In this document: piece after piece, positions 1-8,909 of the stretch
How positions within the stretch are numbered: position 1 is the stretch's first letter
Layout of the letters: each line of letters opens with the position of its first letter
Assembly: GCA_963707075.1 (NCBI GenBank)
Contig: CAVPOX010000022.1
Location: forward strand, 1 to 64,000
Reading direction: 5' to 3'
Length of the DNA: 64,000 nt
From: CAXMQZ01 sp963707075
GTDB taxonomy: Bacteria > Acidobacteriota > Thermoanaerobaculia > Multivoradales > JAHEKO01
Made by a program: the position numbers and the translations under genes
The notes under the pieces: model-generated
Databases searched by the model: none
What the model was told of the DNA's origin: nothing
What the model saw: the letters and a program-made list of their open reading frames with translations, nothing else

Positions 1-81
1 GTAGCCCGTTTGGTGCCAACTTCGAACCCTCTCTTCGCCCAGCTGACCGCCTTCGAGGCTCTGAGAACAGCCATTCTCTGA
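1..81 (+). CDS. C-terminal end of an unidentified protein (partial)
   Basis: The reading frame is open from the window edge to a TGA at 79-81 and encodes 26 residues ending in LRTAIL. Nothing in it is diagnostic. It is in the same frame as the RepA-like gene that follows, so it could be the tail of an upstream plasmid gene or a broken N-terminal extension of RepA. The call is weak. Confidence 0.2.
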   Translation, partial: VARLVPTSNPLFAQLTAFEALRTAIL

Positions 82-177
82 GTCTCGGAGGCTGCGATCT
101 CTCGCCAGAGTCAGACCGACAAGCTGCTGCGCGAGGCGCTCGCGATCGAAGCCGAGGAGGCGCAGCAAGCCGGCGCC

Positions 178-960
178 TTGGGTTTCATGGCACGGTTGCT
201 CGTCCAGACGACCCTTCCGCATAGCCGACAGTCCTCCAAGACCTTCGTGCGCACCAACGGCGCACTCAAGGTCTCGGTCTCGGCCCACCCACTCCTCGAA
301 CTCCCGTACGGTCGTTACCCACGGCTCCTGATGGCATGGGTTACGACCGAGGCTGTTCGGACCAAAGAGCCGGTGCTGCAGCTTGGTCCCTCGCTCAGCA
401 GTTTCATGTCTCAGCTCGGTCTGCTCCCTCGAGGTGGACAGACTGGCCCAATCGGCCGGCTTCGCGACCAGATGCAGCGTCTCTTCGGAGCCACCATCGC
501 CTTCACCTGGGACAAGCGCACCGCGGGCGAATGGCACGACTCCGGATTCAGGGTGTCCAATGAGACGCACCTCTGGTGGAATCCCGTAAGACCCGAGCAG
601 GCGGTCTCCTGGCGCTCGACGGTCACATTGAGCCCGGGATTCTTCGAGGCGGTGTGCGACCGCCCCGTCCCGATCGATCTCCGGGTGCTCAAGGCGTTGA
701 GAAGCCCGCTGGCGATCGATCTCTACTGCTGGCTGACCTATCGCAACAGCTACCTGAGAAGACCCTCTCGCATTCCCTGGCCCGCCCTGGCAGCCCAATT
801 TGGCGCTTCCTACCGTGATCGCAAGGACTTCAAGCGCTACTTTCTCGCCGGCCTCCGACAGGTGCTCGTTCTCTATCCGGCTGCCCGGGTCGAGCAGGTC
901 CGAGGCGGCCTCCTACTCAAGCCCTCGCCAAGCCATGTCCGGAGACGTCTCGAGCCGTGA
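178..960 (+). CDS. repA: RepA-family plasmid replication initiator
   Basis: The protein resembles the plasmid RepA family (RepA_C type), which binds iterons and starts plasmid replication. Family-typical stretches are GFMARLLVQTTLPH near the start, LPYGRYPRLLMAWVTTEAVR around residues 42-61, and the RLRDQMQRLFGA segment around residues 93-104. The 260-residue size is near the family norm. The start is unresolved. The TTG at 178 is the first usual start codon, but family-like coding sequence (LAIEAEEAQQAGAL) continues upstream in the same frame as far as a TGA at 79-81, with only CTG or ATC codons available. The true N-terminus may therefore be damaged or use CTG. Iteron-like repeats lie just downstream and mobC follows, which fits a plasmid backbone that is either extrachromosomal or integrated. 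Confidence 0.8.
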   Translation: MGFMARLLVQTTLPHSRQSSKTFVRTNGALKVSVSAHPLLELPYGRYPRLLMAWVTTEAVRTKEPVLQLGPSLSSFMSQLGLLPRGGQTGPIGRLRDQMQRLFGATIAFTWDKRTAGEWHDSGFRVSNETHLWWNPVRPEQAVSWRSTVTLSPGFFEAVCDRPVPIDLRVLKALRSPLAIDLYCWLTYRNSYLRRPSRIPWPALAAQFGASYRDRKDFKRYFLAGLRQVLVLYPAARVEQVRGGLLLKPSPSHVRRRLEP

Positions 961-990
961 GCACCTCCTGTGGAAAACGCCAATTCTCCA

Positions 991-1064
991 CACATAAACG
1001 CTCCCCCGGTGCACGCATAAACTCTCCCCCTTTCATCGCGGCGGGCACGCATAAACACTCGCCC
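991..1064 (+). repeat. Iteron-like direct repeats downstream of repA
   Basis: Three copies of a CACRYATAAAC-N-CTCSCCC motif occur here, with the shared ATAAAC core at 994-999, 1017-1022 and 1051-1056. Spacing is 23 and 34 bp, so it is not strictly regular. A TGTGGAAAA stretch at 969-977 resembles a degenerate DnaA box. Position next to an initiator gene suggests an origin or rep autoregulation site. The function is inferred. Confidence 0.5.
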
Positions 1065-1068
1065 CTTC

Positions 1069-1182
1069 CCTGTAGTGGTTCCTGTAGACGGCTCCCTGTA
1101 GAAGCTCGGTCAGCTGTGGAAGGTACCCAGTCCCTTCCTCCCCCTGGAAATCCCATTGGGATTCCCCCACCTCCCACAGCTG
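1069..1182. other. Candidate oriT/control region upstream of mobC
   Basis: Direct repeats of CCTGTAG lie at 1069-1075, 1081-1087 and 1095-1101. They are followed by nested inverted repeats: CAGCTGTGG at 1111-1119 pairs with CCACAGCTG at 1174-1182, and inside them GGAAATCCC at 1146-1154 pairs with GGGATTCC at 1158-1165 around an ATT loop. Inverted repeats just upstream of mobC are the usual place for a mobilisation origin. No nic site can be assigned from sequence alone. Between 1183 and 1351 nothing else is recognisable. Confidence 0.35.
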
Positions 1183-1351
1183 CGGCGACGAGAGAACAGA
1201 TCAAGAATCGGATCACCGAGGAACCTGCACGTACAGGAGGCAGCGAGCAATGCTTTCGTAATACGCGACTCCGTCTCGTATTCGAAGGCGCTCGGCCTTT
1301 TCGCACCGCTCCGCGGCGCTCAAGAGGCTTCCTCGGAGCCGGAGCTCACGC

Positions 1352-1660
1352 TTGAGAACACGACCCGAAGCTCGATTCACTCTCGTCAAGCCCGTGCGCT
1401 TCGCGCCCGAGGAATGGGAAAAGATCCGAGCCCGCGCAGCCGAGGCTCGGTTGCCACCCAGCACGTATGTCCGCGAGACGGCTCTGGGCTACCGCCTTTC
1501 GGGCCGGATCAGTTCGAGAGCCATCTACGAACTCGGCCGCATCGGCAACAACCTCAATCAGCTCACCCGAGTCGCCAATGCAACAGGAAGAATCAACCAG
1601 AAGAAGCGCCTGGAATCTGTCCTGTACGAGCTTACCGAAGCCATCAGGCGCCTGGCCTGA
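1352..1660 (+). CDS. mobC: Plasmid mobilization relaxosome protein MobC
   Basis: This 102-residue protein matches the MobC family, relaxosome accessory factors that help the relaxase open oriT. Visible family features are an N-terminal ribbon-helix-helix-like part (VRFAPEEWEKIRARAAEARL, residues about 15-34) and the signature IYELGRIGNNLNQLTRVAN near residues 59-77. The start ATG at 1352 gives a normal length. A relaxase gene would be expected directly downstream, but the next 140 bp lack one and lead into an IS91-family transposase. The mobilisation module is therefore incomplete here, probably because the insertion removed or displaced the relaxase. Confidence 0.85.
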   Translation: MRTRPEARFTLVKPVRFAPEEWEKIRARAAEARLPPSTYVRETALGYRLSGRISSRAIYELGRIGNNLNQLTRVANATGRINQKKRLESVLYELTEAIRRLA

Positions 1661-3330
1661 CCGCAGCCTTACCCTGATCGCCGCCTATGGAGCCGCTCAC
1701 GCCACAGTCCCTGTGCGAGCCAGATCCCCGGCCCTCTGGGTACGGATCGACTGCCCCCGGCTGCCAGCGAGGGGCCGCCAATTCCGTCTTCCCTCCGTGG
1801 AGTGGAGACGACGAAACCTGCGACAACTGCCCGAATCTATCGATCACGCCATCCCGAACGCTCGGTTCTCTATCGAGCTCTCGCGCAGCACTTCGAACGC
1901 TTCCTGCTCGTCTACGAGGAGCACTTCCAGGAAGAGCACGGCTACCTGCGCCGCTGCGTCGAGCCAGCGGTCCACCGCTATCTCGATTGCGGCATGTTCG
2001 ACCACGGCGTTGCCCGAGTGCGATGCCCGGACTGCCGGCATGAGTTCCTCGTCGCTTTCTCGTGCAAGCTTCGGAGTCTGTGTCCAAGCTGCCACCAGAA
2101 GCGCGAGCTCCTGTGGGCGGACTGGGCCGACGAGGAGCTGCTCGAGGATGTTCCCCACCGCCAGGTGGTCTTCACCATCCCCAAGCGGCTGCGAGTGTTC
2201 TTCCGCTACGACCGGAAGCTTCTGGGCGAGCTCGCCGGCTGTGCCTGGCGAGCTCTCAAGCTCTACTTCAAAGCCTATTTCGATGGCGCCAGAGTCACTC
2301 CGGGAGCCGTTGGGTTCGTCCAGACCGCGGGCGAGCTGCTCAACTTCCACCCGCATGTCCACGTGCTCGTCACTGACGGTGGCTTCACGCCGGACGGCGC
2401 TTTCCGGCCGCTCGCCTGGTTCGACTCCCGGCACGTCGAGCGACTCTTCCGTGCCGAGGTGTTGCGGCGGCTGCTGGACAACGGCCTGATCAGCGAGGCG
2501 GTCGTCGATAACCTCCTCTCCTGGCGCCACAGCGGCTTCTCCGCACACGGTGCGGTGTGCGTACAGGATCGCGAGGGTGCCGTTCGCCTTGGACGCTACA
2601 TGATCCGCTGTCCCATCGTCCTCGAGCGACTCGCCTGGGATGAGGGCGCCGGGCAGGTCGTCTGCCGCTCGCGACCCACGCGCCGCAGCAGCCCGTTCCC
2701 AGCCGAGGCGCGCTGGGATGTCCTCGAGTTCTTGGCCCGAGTCATCGACCACATCCCCGAGCCGTCTCAGCAGACGGTCCGCTACTGGGGCTACTACGCC
2801 AACGCGACCCGCGGCAAACGCCGCAAAGCGGAAGAGGCAGGAGTTAGGAGCCAGACGTCGAGAAGGCAGGACGACGATGAGTTCACCCGAAGCTCCCGGC
2901 TGAGCTGGGCCAAGCTCATCCGCCGCGTCTACGAGGTCGATCCGCTGCTCTGCCCCTTCTGCGGCGCCGAGATGAAGATCCTCGCCTTCATCCTCGATTT
3001 CGCCACCGCCAGGGCGATCCGTGAAAGCCTCGAGCTCCCGGCCCAAGAGCCCGAAACTCTGGCTCACGCGCCTCCCGAAACGCTGGGGCTCATTGCAGAG
3101 TCCGCCTGAGCCAACGGTTCCAGGGCCTGCTGCGAGGCCCCGGGATAGGTGCGTCTGTTGGGGGCTGCACCTTGTCGACGACTGACCTCAAGATCCCCGG
3201 CGCCTCGATCTACCCGAGCTCGGGTCCTCGGCGCTGGCTCCCAACCCCGGACGGCCATCGCCTGCCGCCACTCCACGACCTGATCGCAGCACACGACCCC
3301 ACAACGCGGAAAAGCAACTTCCTACTCAAT
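1661..3330 (+). mobile_element. IS91-family insertion element (copy 1, complete transposase)
   Basis: This segment carries an intact IS91-family transposase and about 220 bp of 3' noncoding sequence. The right boundary near 3327-3330 (CTACTCAAT) is defined by comparison: remnants at 18012-18521 and 23140-23615 share the transposase 3' end plus this tail and then diverge at the same point. The left boundary is not visible; it lies somewhere between the mobC stop at 1660 and the transposase start at 1802. IS91 elements move by rolling-circle transposition and do not make target duplications, so none is expected. Confidence 0.7.
1802..3109 (+). CDS. IS91-family rolling-circle (HUH) transposase
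   Basis: This 435-residue protein is a typical IS91-type transposase. An N-terminal zinc-binding region has CPDC at 75-78, Cys88 and CPSC at 94-97. The HUH-type metal site is HPHVH at 183-187. A candidate catalytic tyrosine lies in GRYMIR around residue 266, within the segment conserved in Y2 transposases. The start codon is GTG at 1802. The C-terminal 160 codons, from about 2822, recur as two remnants elsewhere in the window, so this copy or a close relative has been active here. The gene lies where a relaxase would be expected after mobC. Confidence 0.92.
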   Translation: METTKPATTARIYRSRHPERSVLYRALAQHFERFLLVYEEHFQEEHGYLRRCVEPAVHRYLDCGMFDHGVARVRCPDCRHEFLVAFSCKLRSLCPSCHQKRELLWADWADEELLEDVPHRQVVFTIPKRLRVFFRYDRKLLGELAGCAWRALKLYFKAYFDGARVTPGAVGFVQTAGELLNFHPHVHVLVTDGGFTPDGAFRPLAWFDSRHVERLFRAEVLRRLLDNGLISEAVVDNLLSWRHSGFSAHGAVCVQDREGAVRLGRYMIRCPIVLERLAWDEGAGQVVCRSRPTRRSSPFPAEARWDVLEFLARVIDHIPEPSQQTVRYWGYYANATRGKRRKAEEAGVRSQTSRRQDDDEFTRSSRLSWAKLIRRVYEVDPLLCPFCGAEMKILAFILDFATARAIRESLELPAQEPETLAHAPPETLGLIAESA

Positions 3331-3441
3331 CCAAAAAGAATGCTGTACACTCGCCCAATCTGAACCATCCAACGGTCGAGTCCCCGGAGCTCGCAGGTCG
3401 AGTCCGGGGCGGGATGGTCGCAACACTCCCGAGGGGGGAGC
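3331..3441 (+). promoter_or_regulatory. Leader of the ECF sigma gene with paired direct repeats
   Basis: The leader starts at the right end of the IS91 copy. It holds a possible -10 box TACACT at 3346-3351 and two identical decamers, GGTCGAGTCC, at 3374-3383 and 3396-3405. Their 22-bp spacing is two helical turns, as expected for an operator or activator site. A strong ribosome binding site, GGGGGGAG, lies at 3433-3440 just before the ATG. The promoter assignment is tentative. Confidence 0.35.
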
Positions 3442-4155
3442 ATGAACGCCCGTGCGGCGACCACACAGTGGAGTCAAGTCCTGGCGGCTCGGGACGGCTC
3501 CGACACGCAGGCTCGGCGAGCACTGGAAGAGCTCTGCCAGACCTACTGGCAGCCACTCTACGCCTTTGTTCGTCACCAGGGTGCTGATCCGGAGGAGGCC
3601 CGCGATTTGACCCAAGGTTACTTTGCAGAGCTTCTGGAAAAGAACTTCCTGGCCGACGTCGATCCCTCCAAGGGGCGCTTCCGGTCGTTTCTCCTCGTCT
3701 CCCTGCGCAATTACCTCTCTCATCAACGAGCTCGCGATCGCGCGCTGAAGCGCGGGGGCGGTGCCTTGACCCTTTCCCTCGACACCTCTGCCGGGGAACA
3801 CAGCTACGCGATTCGCGCCCGTTCCGAGATGACGCCGGAGGACGTTTTCGAGTATCGATGGGCCATGACGGTCATGGGACGCGCCCTGGACCGGCTTCGC
3901 CGGGAGGCGGAAGCCGCCGGCAAGACGGAGCGATTCGAACACCTGCAGCGCTATCTGACGAGCGAGGGGTCGCAGGTTCCTTATCGGGAGGCGGCCTCGG
4001 CGCTGGGGGTCAGTGAATCCACTATCAGGAACGGAGTGCAACGCCTCAGGAAACAGTTGGGTCAATGCCTCCGCTCTGAAATTGCTCAAACCGTGGCGAA
4101 TCCGGAGGAAATCGACGACGAGGTTCGACACTTGCTGAAAGTCGTCAGGCCCTAG
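3442..4155 (+). CDS. ECF-type RNA polymerase sigma factor of the kinase-associated class
   Basis: The 237-residue protein has a sigma-70 region 2 (residues about 30-100) and a region 4 helix-turn-helix (about 175-220, with YREAASALGVSESTIRNGV). It would direct RNA polymerase to a small regulon. Region 2.2 reads EARDLTQGYF instead of the usual acidic DAED-LVQ core, with Thr57 in DLTQ. From established work on ECF43-type factors (Vibrio EcfP/PknT), such factors need phosphorylation of a threonine in this region to bind RNA polymerase. A kinase gene starts 87 bp downstream on the same strand, which supports that mode of control. No anti-sigma gene is present. The start ATG is fixed by a strong ribosome binding site. 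Confidence 0.88.
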   Translation: MNARAATTQWSQVLAARDGSDTQARRALEELCQTYWQPLYAFVRHQGADPEEARDLTQGYFAELLEKNFLADVDPSKGRFRSFLLVSLRNYLSHQRARDRALKRGGGALTLSLDTSAGEHSYAIRARSEMTPEDVFEYRWAMTVMGRALDRLRREAEAAGKTERFEHLQRYLTSEGSQVPYREAASALGVSESTIRNGVQRLRKQLGQCLRSEIAQTVANPEEIDDEVRHLLKVVRP

Positions 4156-4242
4156 CGGGCTCCAAGCGCCACTTCACCGGCGCTTTTCGTCTCTTTCTAC
4201 CGGCCTCACCGCTGCGGTGAAGCAAGGAGAGATCCCGAGACG

Positions 4243-7224
4243 ATGGCAAACGTCGACATCCCAGCCCGCTGTCCAGCCTGCGGTAGCGATCTGTCCAGCG
4301 ACGACTCGAGCGTCGGCATTTGTCCGGGCTGCATCCTCGAGCTGGCGCTCGAGTCGCCGGCGCTCGAGGCCGAGTCGCTCGCAGATTCTGGCGAGGCGCC
4401 AACGCTGGCGTTTCGCTCCGAGTGGAGTTTCTCAGCCGGCCAGGTCCACGGCGATCGCTACCGCATCCGCGCCGTGCTCGGGCGCGGGGGTATGGGAGAG
4501 GTTTGGCGAGCCTACGATCTGAAGCTGCGCCAGGAAGTGGCTCTCAAGGCGCTGCGCTCCGAGCTGATCCAGGATGCGAACGCACTCGAGTCCCTCCGAC
4601 AGGAAGTGCGGGCCGCGCGCGAGGTGATCTCCCCCAACGTCTGCCGGGTCTTCGACCTGCAGGAGCTCGACGGCCAGGAGCTGGTGTCGATGGAGTACAT
4701 CGACGGCGTGACGCTGCACGAAATTCTCACTGAGCGTAGTCCTCTGCCTCTCAACGAGGCACGTGAGATTGCCGTTCAGTTCCTCGCCGGCCTCGAGGCC
4801 ATCCACGAAGCCGGCTTGGTCCATCGGGACATCAAGCCCGAAAACGTCATGCGCACCCGGACGGGCCGGGTCGTGGTCATGGACTTCGGCATCGCCAAGG
4901 GACTCCGAGAGGGCCGAGGCGGAGTCATTGCCGGCACTCCGGCCTATATGGCCCCTGAACAGGCTCGTGGCGAAGGGCTCGACGCGCGCGCCGACATCTT
5001 CTCGGCCGGCGTCATGCTGGCCGAGATCGTCGCGTCCGGCGGCACCCACTCTCTCGCCGACCGCAAACGGATCTGGAGGGACGTCCGTCGAGTGCCGCCC
5101 GAGGTCTCCGCCACACCCTGGGCGAAGCTCATCTTGAAAGCCGTAGCTGCATCTCCTGAACAGAGATTTCCGAGCGCCGCGGCTCTGACCCGCGCCCTCG
5201 AAGAGGTGACGCTGCGAGCAGCGGGTGACGAAGACATCGATCCCTATCCGGGCCTGGCGCCGTTCGACACCGACCGGGCCAAGTACTTCTACGGCCGCGA
5301 GCTCGAGGTCGAAGCCCTGTGGAAGAAACTGCGTCGGCCACATCTGCTCGCTCTCATCGCACCGTCCGGCTCCGGCAAGAGCTCATTCCTGCGGGCAGGA
5401 GTCCTGGCGACCCTGCCCGAAGGCTGGAGCGCGATCCTGGTGACCCCGGGCCCGCACCCCTTCGCAGCGCTGGCGCGTGCGGTGGGTCAGCAGCTCGAAC
5501 CAAGTCACCACCAGCAGGAGTCGGTGGACCTCGAGCAGCAGGAAGTCGCCATCGAGCGCATCGCAAACTGGCGACAGCGGCACCGGCACGCTCTGCTGAT
5601 CGTCGATCAGTTCGAGGAGCTCTTCACCCAAAGCACCGACGAGACACAGACACGCTTTGCCGACTTCCTGGGGCGTTTGCCGATCGAAGCAGACACTTTC
5701 GTGCTGCTGTCGATGCGCGAAGACTTCCTCTATCACTGCCAGCCCTATGAGCCCCTGGCGCCGGTCTTTACCGAGCTGATGCCGCTTGGGGCTCTGAGCG
5801 GCAACTCGCTGCGGCGGGCGCTGGTGCAGCCCGCCCTCAGGTGCGGCTACCGTTTCGGAGACGAGGCTCTTGTCGACGAAATGGTCGAGACCGTCAGTCA
5901 CGAGCGAGCCGCGCTACCGCTGCTCGCCTTCGCCGCTTCGCGTCTTTGGCAGCTACGCGACCGCGAGGAGGGACTCCTCACCCGCCGAGCCTATGAACAG
6001 ATCGGCGGCGTCGGCGGCGCGCTCGCCCAGCACGCCGAGGCGACGCTCGAGCGCATCGGTCTCGACCAAGTCTCCATCGTGCGTGAGCTCTTCCGCAATC
6101 TGGTCACCTCCCAGGGAACCCGAGCGGCGAGAGACCGCGACGAGCTCCTGTCCGTGTTCAAGCTCGCCGATGGTCCCGCTCGCAGGCGTCGGTTTTCCGG
6201 CGAACGTGGGGCATGGTCGGGTGAGGCCACGGAGACGGAAGGGCCGACGCCTGCAACCGGTGCGTCGGCGACTGCGGCAAGGGTCCTCGACGAGCTCATC
6301 GACGCCAGGCTGCTGACCTCCTACGAGGTGCCTGCAGCCGAGGAGGGAGACACCCCTGGCCACAAGATCGAGATCATCCACGAGTCACTACTTTCGAGCT
6401 GGCCGCGGCTGGTGCGCTGGCGCACGCAAGACACTGAGGGAGCTCAGCTTCGCGATGAGCTGCGCCATCAGGCCAAGGTCTGGCGCGACCGCGGCCGACC
6501 CGAGGATCTCCTCTGGACCGGCACCTCCTACCGTGAGTTTTCTCTGTGGCGAGAGCGCTACCCGGGAGGCTTGACCGCCGCCGAGGAGGAATTCGCCCAG
6601 GCCATGGTCGCCAGGGCCGGCAGACAAACGCAGACGACGGGTGGCCATCGCTACCGCGTTCACGCTGCTCCTGATCGTCCTCGCCGTCGTCGGCGTCTCC
6701 CGGCAACAGGCCGTGGCCGCCGCCCGCCGCGCCGAGGCGCAGAAGCTTCTTCGCCCTGGCGCAGGTCCAGCTCGAGACCTCGCCTACCGTGGCATTGGCT
6801 TACGCCACCAGCAGCCTGGAGCTCTTCGACACACCCGAGGGGAGGACCTTTCTGCTCCAGGCCCTCGCCGCCGGACCTCCGGCACGGGTTCTGCCAGCCG
6901 GAGACGGGGACCAACTCGGTGAGCTCGCTTTCAGCCCCGATGGCGCCCGGGCCTCGATACGGGGCTTCGAATCGCTGCGGGTGTTCAGCCGGGACGGAGC
7001 CACGGACCGGAGGCTCGAGCCCTTCCCAGCCGGACGGGGAAGCGTCTTTCAGGCTTTCGATTCCACCGGGCGCTACCTCTTCGGCGCCAAGAACGAGGAG
7101 CTCCGAGTGTGGTCACTTCCCGGACTCGAATTGGTCGATCGGCAGGTCCCCCCCCGGGAGGACGTTTTTGGCCCGGGCCCGGCGGGCATCGTCACAGTCC
7201 TCAAGCCCGATGAGGACGGAATGA
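4243..7224 (+). CDS. Ser/Thr protein kinase-nSTAND NTPase, module 1 (C-terminus frameshifted)
   Basis: Residues 1 to about 795 are authentic. An N-terminal zinc ribbon has CPAC at 10-13 and CPGC at 27-30. A eukaryotic-type kinase domain (about 73-325) carries GRGGMG at 80-85, Lys102, HRDIKPEN at 194-201, DFG at 214-216 and GTPAYMAPEQ at 231-240. An nSTAND1-type NTPase domain follows from PYPGLAPF at 334, with Walker A APSGSGKSS at 373-381 and Walker B LLIVDQFEE at 451-459. A one-base shift near 6627 then throws the frame, so the last 200 codons encode an unnatural arginine/proline-rich tail. The natural continuation (TM helix and WD40 propeller) lies in other frames up to 8821. The gene follows the ECF sigma gene, its probable target. 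Without its TM and propeller the product is probably non-functional or unregulated. Confidence 0.8.
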   Translation: MANVDIPARCPACGSDLSSDDSSVGICPGCILELALESPALEAESLADSGEAPTLAFRSEWSFSAGQVHGDRYRIRAVLGRGGMGEVWRAYDLKLRQEVALKALRSELIQDANALESLRQEVRAAREVISPNVCRVFDLQELDGQELVSMEYIDGVTLHEILTERSPLPLNEAREIAVQFLAGLEAIHEAGLVHRDIKPENVMRTRTGRVVVMDFGIAKGLREGRGGVIAGTPAYMAPEQARGEGLDARADIFSAGVMLAEIVASGGTHSLADRKRIWRDVRRVPPEVSATPWAKLILKAVAASPEQRFPSAAALTRALEEVTLRAAGDEDIDPYPGLAPFDTDRAKYFYGRELEVEALWKKLRRPHLLALIAPSGSGKSSFLRAGVLATLPEGWSAILVTPGPHPFAALARAVGQQLEPSHHQQESVDLEQQEVAIERIANWRQRHRHALLIVDQFEELFTQSTDETQTRFADFLGRLPIEADTFVLLSMREDFLYHCQPYEPLAPVFTELMPLGALSGNSLRRALVQPALRCGYRFGDEALVDEMVETVSHERAALPLLAFAASRLWQLRDREEGLLTRRAYEQIGGVGGALAQHAEATLERIGLDQVSIVRELFRNLVTSQGTRAARDRDELLSVFKLADGPARRRRFSGERGAWSGEATETEGPTPATGASATAARVLDELIDARLLTSYEVPAAEEGDTPGHKIEIIHESLLSSWPRLVRWRTQDTEGAQLRDELRHQAKVWRDRGRPEDLLWTGTSYREFSLWRERYPGGLTAAEEEFAQAMVARAGRQTQTTGGHRYRVHAAPDRPRRRRRLPATGRGRRPPRRGAEASSPWRRSSSRPRLPWHWLTPPAAWSSSTHPRGGPFCSRPSPPDLRHGFCQPETGTNSVSSLSAPMAPGPRYGASNRCGCSAGTEPRTGGSSPSQPDGEASFRLSIPPGATSSAPRTRSSECGHFPDSNWSIGRSPPGRTFLARARRASSQSSSPMRTE

Positions 7225-8821
7225 CCCTCTACAAAGCCTCGGTCGGTAGACCCCTGCAGGAAATCGATCGGATCGAGTCGGACAAGATCCGGATCGACCG
7301 TTCCGGGCGCTGGCTGGCCTACCCTTCGGGCGACCAGGTCCTGATGCGCTCGCTCGAGGACTGGAGCGTCCTCCCCGCATCGTGGGTGCGCCTCATGACG
7401 TTCGAGGATCGGGGACCTCGTTGACGATCGGATCGCTACCTGGGAAGGCGGGCAGATTCGGGTCTGGTCGACCCGACCCGGTACGACCGAGCCCGTCCGC
7501 ACCCTGCCCCCGACCGAATTCGAGATCAACGGTCTGGCGTTCGATCCCTCCAGATCCAGGCTCGCCGTCGCCAGCCAGGCCTCGGACGGGCCTCGGATCG
7601 ACGTGTGGGATCTGGAGGCGCCCGCCGACGCGGTCGCCCGGTCCTTCCCCGGCACTCTCCCCGGAACCGAGGAGATGATCAACGAGATCACATCGATCCG
7701 ACCGGTTCGTGGCTGGCTGCAGCCGCCGGCAATGCTGTCGCTTTCTGGCCGCTTGCACGCGAGGCGACCTGGATCCTGGCCGATAACTCCTGGCCCATTT
7801 GGGACCTGGACTTCACTCCCGACGGCCGCAAACTGGTGTCGCGAGATCAGCAGGGCATCGTCGGTCTGTGGGATCTCGCGGGCGGAGGGGAGGTCCTGGT
7901 CCTGGCGAGAGGGATGAGTCTGTACGGCATGCTCGCGATCGATCGCCACGGCCACTTTGTTGCCCTTTCCCAGCGCGGTGGCGTCACCATCGTGCCGCTC
8001 GACGGTGGGCCGACTCGGAGCCTGGAGGGATTCGGAGCCAACACCCTGGTGGTGCCGGTGGCGGTCGATGACACAGGCCGCCTCATCGCGGCCGGTGCGC
8101 GTCGGGGGCCCCGGGACGACAAGGTGATTCGGGTCTGGGATCTCGAGAGCGGGGAGTCCTGGACGCTGGGCCCGACCGAGGACGCGGGTGACTTGTACGA
8201 GGGACAGTTCGGTGATCTGGCTTTCCTGCCCGATGGCTCCCTGCTCTCGGCCGATGATTTGGCGGAATCAGGCTCTGGTCGGTGACCGATGGCACACACC
8301 AGGTCCTGGCGCCAAGTGAGTCTCAAGCGAAGTTCTGTCACTCTTCGACGAAGGGCGCTCCGTGGCCTCTTTTTCTGGAGAAGACTGGAAAACTCGTGAT
8401 CCTCGATCTCGAGACCGGAGCCACGAGGCAGGTGCCATCGCACAACAGGGAAGTCTGGGCGGTCGCCGTTGATCCGACGGGCACGGTGCTGGCGAGTGGA
8501 GGGAAAGCCCCTGTCGGCCACGTGGGTCCCGTTGAGCGGCGGGGACCCACATCTCCTCATCGGTCACAGCCGCGGGATCACGGCGATCGCGATCTCGCCG
8601 GACGGCCGCTGGGTGGCCACCGGCAGCGCAGATCGCACCATCCGCGTGTGGCCGATGCCCGATGTCTCGCAACCACCACTCCACACGCTGCCGCACGAGG
8701 ATCTGCTGGACAAGCTGCGGTCGCTGACCAACCTCGCGGTGGTACCTGACGAAGAGTCCTCGACCGGCTGGAAGGTGAAGTCGGCCCCTTTCCAGGCTGG
8801 GCGGAGGTACCTGCATGGTGA
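6630..8821 (+). pseudogene. Frameshifted TM-WD40 half of kinase module 1
   Basis: Homology to the intact second copy can be followed through several frames: a TM helix (TAFTLLLIVLAVVGV) at about 6640-6710, then WD40 blades including FSPDGA, VWDLE, LDFTPDGRKLVS and ISPDGRWVATGS. Frame changes are visible near 6627, 6752, 7410, 7700, 8275, 8520 and 8780. The ancestral stop is the TGA at 8819-8821. Before it the tail motif PFPGWAEVPAW is recovered if the one base missing near 8777 is restored. The second copy has the same tail (PFPGWAEVPTW). The result is a decayed gene, or a region with many sequence errors. Confidence 0.8.
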
Positions 8822-8909
8822 GATCAAGCGCGACTTTCTCCGCTGGACTCGTCTCTTTGAAGCAGAACCAGCTCGAACCGCAGCCAACCGAAAGCTTCCG
8901 GAGATACGC

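Noticed and set aside
1467..2489. Long open frame overlapping mobC and the IS91 transposase
   Set aside because: It is Ser/Arg/Thr-rich with no recognisable domain and runs across two well-supported genes in other frames.
1844..3067. Minus-strand frame of about 400 codons opposite the IS91 transposase
   Set aside because: Antisense shadow of a high-GC gene. The plus-strand product has clear transposase motifs, and the minus-strand product has none.
4432..5343. Minus-strand frame opposite the kinase domain
   Set aside because: Shadow frame; the plus strand encodes all kinase motifs.
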